NCBI GenBank assembly: GCA_026770585.1
Contig: MU647642.1
Span: forward strand, 27,356 to 40,312
Source of the DNA: Baffinella frigidus
Taxonomy: Eukaryota; Cryptophyceae; Cryptomonadales; Baffinellaceae
Reading direction: 5' to 3'
Length of the DNA: 12,957 bases
Shown here one piece after another: positions 10,301 to 12,957 of the stretch. The position numbers were made by a program, and so were the translations under genes. The notes under the pieces were generated by a model. It saw only the letters and a list, made by a program, of their open reading frames with translations. It was not told the origin of the DNA and did not search any database. Every line of letters begins with the position of its first letter. The first letter of the stretch is position 1.

Positions 10301-12702
10301 GGAGTTGGCTAAGTGGGACCTCCCACTTAGCCTACTCCACACCAAGTCAACGGTGTTGCATGCGCGTTGCGGGGTTACGGGTTATGGTTGAGGGTCTACG
10401 GTTTAGGGTTATGATAGCATGTGTGTTGACAGTGTAGGGGTTGGGTGCAGGGGCAAGGGGTGAGGGGGTGGGGGATAGGGGTTAGGGTAGGGTCTGATTC
10501 AGCGAGGTCTCGCGTCCCATTTTGGGCCGAGTTTCCGTTACCTTATCCGTAGGAAACCCCCTATGTCCCTACGGATTGCCTACCGTAGGGTCCTAGGTCT
10601 TATCGCTTAGGGGTTATTCGAAATCCCTTCGAAGTCCGCTGTGTGGGGTAGGGGTGGGGGATAGGGGTCAGGGTAGAGTCTGCTTCAGCGTCCTGGTACA
10701 AAACTACAGCACCTAGTTGCAGGGTGGCGTGCTTCCCCAACTGGCAAACCGAATTCTCTGATCCCAAACCCTTCCTCCCGCCTCCCTAATCAGGACTGAT
10801 TAGTTCGGGACTTTCGGAAATAGGACCTACAATCCCCCACCTCCACACCCTAAACCCGGAACCCTAAACCCAGTCCTCGCACCTTACCTCGCCTGCCAAC
10901 GGAACGAGGGCGTCGGACTGAGAAGCCATTTTGGGACATGACTAGGCAGTCACCTCGGACAGTTGGCTTCGGCGTCCGCGTGACCGGTCACGCGGGCGCT
11001 CACGAGCCTGCCGGCGGGGCTGTTCCACGCTGGTCGGGGCTTTACCTTGAACCTGAATCCATGTTCCCTCATCCCTCATCCCTAATCCCCGAGTGCAGGT
11101 GGTACACACGGGGTGGGGTGTCGGCGAGCGGCGCTGGGGGGGCATGTCAACCCTCGCGTCCTCCCGCGGAAAGTGGCTCGTCCCTCTTCCCGACGGTACG
11201 TTACATTCCACTCGAGGCTCGAAGAAGGACTACGGGTAAAACCTGTTCATGTAGGTGGTTGAAGAAGAAACTGGGTTTGGAAAGCGTCCTCCGTCCAGCC
11301 TCGGGGGGACTGATGCGAGGCTGATGCCGTCAGCCCCCCCCAGTCGATCACACATTCGATCACACTAGCCTAAGGGGTGTCGGGGAGCGGCGCTGGGGGG
11401 GCATGTCAACCCTCGCCTCCTCCCGCGGAAACTGGCTCGTCCCTCTTCTCGACGGTACGCTCCATACTCAAAATACTAAATAGGGAAACGTCCCAGATTC
11501 AGGGGAGTTGAGCCTACGGCGTTGACTAGGGTAGGCCGTAGGACCGTCCCTAGGGCCCCGATAAGAAACCTGGGTAGGAGGTGGAGTTAGAATCCATCCG
11601 GAAAATGCTCGAACGAGCGGCCGACACGGGGTACAGTAATGGCACAATGCGTCGAGCATGTGCGACACTGACGCTGACTGTTTGGCGATGAATTATCAAT
11701 CTCTCTCGGGCATGTCAACCCTCGCGTCCTCCCGCGGAAAGTGGCTCGTCCCTCTCCCCGACGGCATGGACCGGGCCTCGTTTGAACCCTCTGAGTCAAC
11801 GGCACACCCTGACACAGCCTGGCGCCATTCCGCCGGGGTTTAGCCTGGGGCTAAGATAGCATCGTCCTCCCGTAAGATAACACAGGCTAAGGTAGCATCT
11901 TCCACCCTTAAGATAGTATCTTAAGGGGCAGACCTGCTGATACCAGCAGGTACCCACAAACCGGCAGGTCTGCCCTCACCCACCCACTACTTGCTCAGCG
12001 CCCGCGTGACCGGTCACGCGGACGCCGAAGCCAACTGTGTGAGGTGACTGCCTTGCGTGTGCCGAGTTGGTAATACCAGCAGGTCTGCCGCGTACCCACA
12101 AACCGGCAGGTCTGCCCTCACCCACCCACTACTTGCTCAGCGGTTTGTGGGTATATAGCCTATAGCATATATAGCATCTTCCACCTATAGCATCTTCCAT
12201 AGCATCTTCCACGCTATAGCATATATAGCATCTTCCACCTATAGCATCTTCCACCCTTAAGATAGTTCGATGCCAGCAGGTGTGCCGCGTACCCACAAAC
12301 CGCTGAGCAAGTAGTGGGTGGGTGCGGGGAGAGAGAGGGGAGAGAGAGAGGGATGGAGAGAGAGGAGAGAGGGAGAGAGAGAGAGAGGAGAGAGAGGAGA
12401 GAGAGGAGAGAGAGGGGAGAGGGGGGAGAGGGAGGGAGAGAGAGAGGAGAGAGAGGAGAGAGTAGTCATACCTCACACGAAGCCTCGCTCGACGCCCGTG
12501 ATGTCAGCACGGTTAGCGTCACGTCCATGTGCTGCGTGAACAACACGCCCTGAAGCGTCAGATAACGTCCAACAACACCCCCTGACGCCTGGCACCAAGG
12601 TGTCACGTCCATGATGACGTCCAACGAGACGCCCTGAAGGGACGTGATGCCGGCAGGGATGACGCCGGAGCGGGCCATGGCGATCGGCACGGCGGGATTC
12701 AC
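4229..12702 (+). CDS. acuI-like: Split gene, 5' half: YhdH/AcuI-family medium-chain reductase (acryloyl-CoA reductase-like), 8 exons, runs off the right edge
   Basis: Joining 4229-4316, 6328-6386, 7501-7563, 8301-8342, 8619-8649, 9635-9714, 11099-11195 and 12657-12702 gives about 168 codons without a stop. All seven introns are GT-AG (phases 1,0,0,0,1,0,1). The product carries the YhdH/AcuI landmarks in order: TFRALIVEK, DAVTVSVTHSSLNYKDGL, VITGKPGVVK, PGIDFAGTVLES, PGDQVVHTGWGVGE, RRWGG, GKWLVPLPDGM, RAMAIGTAGFT. Family members are about 325-340 residues with a GroES-like N-terminal domain followed by a Rossmann NADP(H) domain; only the first part is present, so the rest lies to the right. 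AcuI reduces acryloyl-CoA to propionyl-CoA with NADPH (acrylate/DMSP metabolism); other members have unknown substrates, so substrate here is inference. Coding exons are rich in G/C at third positions, unlike the introns. About 6% of the span is exon. Family assignment is firm; expression and intactness are not shown. Confidence 0.9.
4796..4998. mobile_element. Foldback element, about 30-bp imperfect arms
   Basis: CACCAGCAACCCGTAGCAGC and following TTTTATCGGA (4796-4825) pair with 4969-4998 at about 26 of 30 positions. The interior includes a T-run and a CCTCCCGGTAGGAG stretch. No coding capacity. Confidence 0.7.
5173..5256 (+). repeat. Duplicate of the intron 1 3' end, with decoy acceptor
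   Basis: CATTAGTCATCCTGCTGGTA, ACAAAAACTGCGCGGTTCAC and GTGTGCGCAG match 6267-6327, the sequence immediately before exon 2. An internal 23-bp unit is tandemly doubled (5199-5221, 5222-5244). After the AG there is no exon-like sequence. Confidence 0.88.
5631..5696. repeat. 66-bp repeat, inverted partner at 10161-10226
   Basis: AGTTACTACCGTCACGTCCA through CACCCACAAGAATTT is the reverse complement of 10161-10226 with one mismatch (65/66). It contains a small hairpin core (CTATCATAGATAG). Confidence 0.92.
6328..6386 (+). CDS. Exon 2: first beta-strand segment, TFRALIVEK...AVAT
   Basis: The acceptor is TGTGCGCAG|GG and the donor ACG|GTGCAT. After completing the split Gly codon the exon reads T-F-R-A-L-I-V-E-K, then ADKKAPAVAT, matching the start of YhdH-type proteins (x-ALLLE...). 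It enters in phase 1 and leaves in phase 0. The 60 bp just before it occur a second time in intron 1 at 5173-5256, and a degenerate copy of the exon lies 100 bp downstream at 6489-6536. Confidence 0.88.
6427..6479. repeat. 13-bp perfect inverted repeat around a TATA-like core
   Basis: TTTGTACCAGGAA (6427-6439) and its complement (6467-6479) flank GGGGTATATAATAG. The TTTGTACC/GGTACAAA motif also occurs at about 4519, 4555, 4706, 5152, 5189, 6281, 9848, 10217-10250 and 10693. Confidence 0.75.
6489..6536 (+). pseudogene. Degenerate second copy of exon 2
   Basis: Reads RLLVETADQKPPAVAT, aligning without gaps to exon 2's ALIVEKADKKAPAVAT (11 of 16 identical). The donor GT of exon 2 is GG here (ACG|GGCTGC), and no CAG acceptor directly precedes it. 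It is probably a decayed exon duplicate inside intron 2. The two copies are separated by a 13-bp inverted repeat (6427-6479). Confidence 0.75.
6592..6698. mobile_element. Foldback element with 23-bp perfect arms and GTAACCTA repeats inside
   Basis: GATCAAACCGGGAAGGGTTA (6592 on) and its complement ending at 6698 pair perfectly over 23 bp, extending outward with one mismatch. The loop is a tandem of GTAACCTAN units. It lies in intron 2. Confidence 0.9.
6718..6847. mobile_element. Foldback element, two nested perfect stems
   Basis: The outer 21-bp arms (6718-6738 and 6827-6847; AGTATTTCTGAGAAATACGA) and the inner 19-bp arms (6762-6780 and 6804-6822; GCAACGAAAATTACTACAC) are each perfect complements. 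It lies 19 bp after the previous foldback. Confidence 0.9.
6900..7078 (-). repeat. Degenerate CCCTAAA/CCCACAC array in intron 2
   Basis: AACCCTAAAACC, CCCACACCCTAACCC and CCCTAAACCCC units, poorly preserved compared with 8083-8275. Confidence 0.85.
7084..7125 (+). pseudogene. Strongly decayed exon 3 relative
   Basis: GGAAGGACGTCCCTCGGAGC and the following CCACTCCCCACCTGAATACA track the copy at 7320, with several substitutions. It lies just after a CCCTAAA-type block. The acceptor is lost. Confidence 0.5.
7163..7290. repeat. Inverted copy of the intron 4/exon 5 boundary with TTTCGGG array
   Basis: TGCCCGTGATCACCTAGTTC and GAGGGTTTCGGG complement 8601-8631 exactly, including the first 13 nt of exon 5 and its acceptor. 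The TTTCGGG array and GTTTGAGTGTCGGG then match 8537-8600, with one block duplicated here. Confidence 0.85.
7320..7352 (+). pseudogene. Truncated copy of exon 3 (5' half with acceptor)
   Basis: ACTTCAG|GTGAAGGATTTC and about 33 nt match exon 3 (VKDFPRSALP), then the sequence diverges to a different end (CTCAATACACGG) with no donor. An older relative with the same divergent end lies at 7084-7125. Confidence 0.75.
7501..7563 (+). CDS. Exon 3 (best of five copies): VKDFPRSALP...DDAVT
   Basis: The acceptor is CCATCAG|GTGAAG and the donor ACG|GTCTGT. It encodes 21 residues, VKDFPRSALPIYEADGDDAV then T, phase 0 on both sides. In the family this is the acidic loop leading into the VTV strand, a few residues longer here than in short bacterial members. 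Of the five similar copies between 7084 and 7930, this one alone keeps a CAG acceptor, a GT donor and full length, so I take it as the real exon. Which copies are used in mRNA is unknown. Confidence 0.85.
7692..7748 (+). pseudogene. Near-intact extra copy of exon 3
   Basis: Encodes FPRSALPTYEADGDDAVT with the same ACG|GTCTGT donor as exon 3. The 5' end is shortened, with a possible non-CAG acceptor ACTGAG|TTC, which would give a 54-nt, phase 0 exon (7695-7748). It could be a decayed duplicate or an alternative exon; the frame is open and would tolerate inclusion or replacement. Confidence 0.7.
7874..7930 (+). pseudogene. Extra copy of exon 3 with a 6-nt in-frame deletion
   Basis: Encodes VKEFPRSSLPVSDGDDAVA and ends GCG|GTCTGC, so a donor remains, but the acceptor AG is changed (TTTCGG|GTG). 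The frame is kept. It forms the third unit of the 184-bp higher-order repeat. Confidence 0.7.
8083..8275 (-). repeat. CCCTAAA array in intron 3
   Basis: Perfect CCCTAAA heptamers over roughly 8165-8220, degenerate on both sides (CCCCAAA, CACCAAA). It ends 25 bp before exon 4. Confidence 0.93.
8301..8342 (+). CDS. Exon 4: VSVTHSSLNYKDGL core motif
   Basis: The acceptor is TCGGCAG|GTTTCG and the donor CTG|GTTCGA; 14 codons, phase 0 on both sides. SSLNYKDGL is the diagnostic N-terminal motif of the YhdH/AcuI group (SSLNYKDAL in enterobacterial YhdH). It is embedded between two blocks of CCCTAAA- and CCCGAAA-type repeats, and I see only one copy in the window, which anchors the gene model. Confidence 0.93.
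8399..8612 (-). repeat. CCCGAAA heptamer array in intron 4
   Basis: Runs of CCCGAAA and CCCGACA with CCCCAAA patches fill most of the 276-nt intron 4 and end at the exon 5 acceptor. Confidence 0.92.
8619..8649 (+). CDS. Exon 5: 31-nt microexon, VITGKPGVVK
   Basis: The acceptor is GAACTAG|GTGATC and the donor AAAG|GTTCGC, entering in phase 0 and leaving in phase 1. It encodes VITGKPGVVK plus the first base of an Asp codon finished by exon 6. It fills exactly the residues missing between KDGL and the VPGIDFAG segment, which is strong support despite its size. Its first 13 nt and the repeats before it recur inverted at 7163-7290. Confidence 0.87.
8660..9008 (-). repeat. Mixed CCCTAAA/CCCCAAA/CCCGAAA array in intron 5
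   Basis: Continuous heptamer-like sequence with interspersed variants. Further short patches lie at 9059-9078, 9296-9315, 9404-9420 and 9480-9600, alternating with the exon 6 echoes. Confidence 0.9.
9020..9045 (+). pseudogene. First echo of exon 6 5' end with acceptor-like GAG
   Basis: CTTGAG|ACTTGGGGATCGTG continuing to ATCGAC copies the first ~26 nt of exon 6 (acceptor CAG changed to GAG). It then runs into CCCTAAA-type repeats. Confidence 0.65.
9256..9283 (+). pseudogene. Second echo of exon 6 5' end
   Basis: The acceptor CTTCAG is intact, then ACTCGGTGGTCGTCCTTGGG (SVVVLGID), diverged from LVIVPGID. It is preceded by the module TCACCTTGCACCCTGATCAA shared with the other echoes. Confidence 0.6.
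9363..9390 (+). pseudogene. Third echo of exon 6 5' end
   Basis: ACTTCAG|ACTTGGTGATCGTG and on through ATCGATTTC encode LVIVPGIDF, identical to exon 6 at the protein level, before breaking off into repeat. The acceptor is identical to the real one 272 bp downstream. Confidence 0.7.
9468..9494 (+). pseudogene. Fragment of the middle of exon 6
   Basis: GTTCTCGAGAGCAACCCCAG resembles exon 6's GTACTCGAGAGCAAGAACCC (9673-9692). It suggests a fuller exon 6 copy once stood here and was partly replaced by heptamer repeats. Confidence 0.5.
9635..9714 (+). CDS. Exon 6: LVIVPGIDFAGTVLES...KPGDQ
   Basis: The acceptor is ACTTCAG|ACTTGG and the donor GACCAG|GTGTGG. It encodes 26 full codons: LVIVPGIDFAGTVLESKNPK then FKPGDQ. 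PGIDFAGTV and the PGDQV turn are hallmark GroES-domain motifs of the family. Nearly every codon ends in G or C. Its first ~27 nt plus acceptor are repeated three times upstream (9020, 9256, 9363), making four competing-looking acceptors in the same intron. Confidence 0.93.
9799..9938. mobile_element. Foldback element in intron 6, 17-bp arms
   Basis: CCACTTAGCAGCCACCG (9799-9815) pairs with 9922-9938 at 16 of 17 positions. CACGG/CCGTG pairs lie just inside. The interior holds a TTTGTACCAG motif. Confidence 0.7.
10030..10126. mobile_element. Foldback element in intron 6, 26-bp arms
   Basis: Arms 10030-10055 and 10101-10126 match at about 23 of 26 positions, with a perfect 17-bp core CTAGATGTGGAGTTGAC. 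The GTGGAGTTGACTT word recurs at 10284, inside the next hairpin. Confidence 0.85.
10161..10226. repeat. 66-bp repeat, partner of 5631-5696
   Basis: See 5631-5696. It is followed by three TTTTTGTACC-type motifs (10217-10256). Confidence 0.92.
10288..10351. repeat. Near-perfect 31-bp hairpin with 2-nt loop
   Basis: 10288-10318 and 10321-10351 are complementary at 30 of 31 positions with only CC between them. It shares words with the preceding foldback. Confidence 0.9.
10464..10690 (+). repeat. 40-bp G-rich direct repeat flanking a CCGTAGG-rich core
   Basis: GGGTGGGGGATAGGGGTTAG + GGTAGGGTCTGATTCAGCG (to 10504) recurs at 10650-10690 with few changes. Between them 10548-10618 has GCCTACCGTAGGGTCCTAGG and TCTTATCGC, resembling a decayed interior and right arm of the foldback family of 1-2286. 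A similar decayed stretch is at 11510-11580. Confidence 0.7.
10888..10929 (-). other. Possible minus-strand first exon inside intron 6
   Basis: On the minus strand CCCAAAATGG opens M-A-S-Q-S-D-A-L-V-P-L-A-G-E and runs straight into an ideal donor GAG|GTAAGGT after 14 codons. The start context is the same as at 4229. No following exon was identified, so this is only a candidate. Confidence 0.18.
10944..11029. repeat. Palindrome-centred dispersed repeat, copy 2
   Basis: GGCAGTCACCTCGGACAGTT to GGCTGTTCCACG. The perfect 20-bp palindrome CCGCGTGACCGGTCACGCGG is at 10976-10995. It sits in intron 6 just upstream of exon 7. Confidence 0.88.
11099..11195 (+). CDS. Exon 7: VVHTGWGVGERRWGG...GKWLVPLPDG
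   Basis: The acceptor is GAGTGCAG|GTGGTA and the donor GACG|GTACGT, close to the ideal donor. It encodes 32 codons containing TGWGVGERRWGG and GKWLVPLPD, both family signatures in the correct order and spacing. It enters in phase 0 and leaves in phase 1. Two later copies (11375-11454 and 11709-11765) lack a usable acceptor in frame or the donor, so this is the best candidate for the spliced exon. Confidence 0.92.
11375..11454 (+). pseudogene. Second copy of exon 7
   Basis: Encodes GVGERRWGGMSTLASSRG then NWLVPLLDG with donor GACG|GTACGC still present. The 5' end (CTAAG|GGGTGTCGG) replaces the CAG|GTGGTA acceptor and is in the wrong phase to join exon 6. It differs from exon 7 by Lys to Asn and Pro to Leu. 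Confidence 0.78.
11709..11768 (+). pseudogene. Third copy of exon 7 (3' part, donor lost)
   Basis: GGCATGTCAACC onward encodes GMSTLASSRGKWLVPLPDGM, identical to exon 7 in protein, but GACGGCATGG replaces the GACG|GTACGT donor and the WGVGERRWG part is missing. It lies about 310 nt after the second copy. Confidence 0.78.
11904..12142 (+). repeat. 49-bp direct repeat with small hairpins in intron 7
   Basis: ACCCACAAACCGGCAGGTCT to TTGCTCAGCG is present identically at 11952-12000 and 12094-12142, each after TACCAGCAGGT. CCTTAAGATAGTATCTTAAGG (11906-11926) is a perfect 10-bp hairpin. Confidence 0.88.
11998..12054. repeat. Palindrome-centred dispersed repeat, copy 3 (inverted)
   Basis: The palindrome is at 12002-12021. 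It follows a 49-bp repeat in intron 7. Confidence 0.85.
12120..12323. mobile_element. Foldback element with 33-bp perfect inverted arms
   Basis: 12120-12152 (ACCCACCCACTACTTGCTCA...) is the exact reverse complement of 12291-12323. The interior is a tandem of TATAGCATCTTCCACC-type 16-mers (about 12159-12262). The left arm overlaps the second 49-bp repeat. Confidence 0.93.
12325..12463 (+). repeat. (GA)n purine tract
   Basis: About 139 nt of GAGAGA/GGGAGA with one ATGG interruption; the pyrimidine complement produces long false frames. It lies 200 bp upstream of exon 8. Confidence 0.95.
12492..12656 (+). repeat. Degenerate ~45-bp repeats before exon 8
   Basis: GTCACGTCCATG (12520, 12602), ACGTCCAAC (12565, 12617) and ACGCCCTGAAG (12544, 12628) recur in the same order. 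Acceptor-like GTGATGTCAG (12498-12507) resembles the real GTGATGCCGGCAG before exon 8. Confidence 0.6.
12657..12702 (+). CDS. Exon 8: MTPERAMAIGTAGFT, last exon inside the window
   Basis: The acceptor is GCCGGCAG|GG and the donor TTCAC|GTAGAA (phase 2). With the G from exon 7 it reads G-M-T-P-E-R-A-M-A-I-G-T-A-G-F-T, matching the family's GLDxRxAMxIGTAGFTA segment that leads into the Rossmann domain. The following intron is telomere-like repeat to the window edge, so the rest of the gene is outside. Confidence 0.9.
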
Positions 12703-12706
12703 GTAG

Positions 12707-12957
12707 AACCCTAAACCCTAAACCCTACACCCTACACCCGACACCCGACACCCGACACCCGAAACCCGAAACCCGAAACCTTGAAACCCTAAATCCTACA
12801 CCCTATACCCTACACCCTAAACCCTACACCCTACACCCTACACCCTACACCCTCAACCCTAGACTCTAAACCCTCAACCCTAAACCCCGAACCCCAAACC
12901 CCAAACCCTAAACCCCAAACCCCAAACCCTAAACCCCAAACCCTAAACCCCAAACCC
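12707..12957 (-). repeat. CCCTAAA/CCCTACA/CCCGACA array in intron 8 to the window edge
   Basis: Sub-blocks of CCCTAAA, CCCTACA, CCCGACA, CCCGAAA and CCCCAAA follow one another, each locally homogeneous. This suggests local expansion of variant heptamers rather than one old telomere. Confidence 0.93.

Noticed and set aside
10938-11324. 128-codon plus-strand frame as a gene, and its VRVTG as the start of exon 7
   Set aside because: The frame differs from the YhdH reading at 11099-11195. VRVTG looked like the family's V-x-x-T-G, but it has no acceptor in phase, whereas GCAG|GTGGTACACACGG gives VVHTGWGVGE directly.
12129-12553. Ser/Leu-, Arg/Glu- and Gly-rich frames around the GA tract
   Set aside because: Artefacts of the (GA)n microsatellite on both strands.
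12707-12957. True chromosome end at the right edge
   Set aside because: The heptamers are mixed variants in blocks, exon 8 requires downstream coding sequence, and similar arrays occur throughout the gene.
1-12957. tRNA or rRNA genes
   Set aside because: I saw no cloverleaf with T-loop GGTTCGAATCC-type motif in a full context and no conserved rRNA segments on either strand.

Overview
The window looks like subtelomeric or telomere-repeat-rich DNA from a eukaryote. There is no bacterial-style gene packing. Plant/alveolate-type telomere heptamers (CCCTAAA/TTTAGGG) and their variants (CCCGAAA, CCCCAAA, GGTTGAG) recur throughout. Foldback (MITE-like) elements are abundant. The one convincing gene is cut into small exons by GT-AG introns. 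A protist or alga with the TTTAGGG telomere type (for example a chromerid, dinoflagellate or green alga) fits; I cannot place it further from this sequence.

Layout. 1-2562: a cluster of about twelve copies (seven complete) of one palindromic foldback element with ends TACAGGGG...CCCCTGTA, separated by short unique stretches. 2567-3424: a 60-bp direct repeat, then interstitial telomere-like arrays that switch strand (CCCTAAA, then GGTTGAG inside a hairpin, then TTTAGGG, then TTTCGGG). 3480-3907: two tentative exons of an unrecognised upstream gene. 4229-12702 and beyond the right edge: the 5' half of a split gene on the + strand.

Main gene. Eight exons (88, 59, 63, 42, 31, 80, 97 and 46 nt) can be read at 4229-4316, 6328-6386, 7501-7563, 8301-8342, 8619-8649, 9635-9714, 11099-11195 and 12657-12702. 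All seven intervening introns are GT...AG. Every junction keeps frame, and the joined reading gives about 168 residues that follow the YhdH/AcuI family (medium-chain reductase, acryloyl-CoA reductase/quinone-oxidoreductase-like) in order and almost without gaps. A mitochondrial-type presequence precedes the catalytic part. The Rossmann NADP(H)-binding half must lie beyond the window. No single exon is long enough to stand out as an open reading frame; the long frames in the window are repeat artefacts.

The most unusual feature is that the introns carry repeated, degenerate 'echoes' of the neighbouring exons together with their splice acceptors: exon 2 (one extra copy, donor lost), exon 3 (four extra copies, part of a ~184-bp higher-order repeat), exon 5 (one inverted piece), exon 6 (three extra 5' ends plus an internal piece) and exon 7 (two extra copies). 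Between them the introns are filled with telomere-like arrays and a set of near-perfect foldback elements. This suggests repeated local duplication and repeat expansion within one gene, with possible consequences for splicing.
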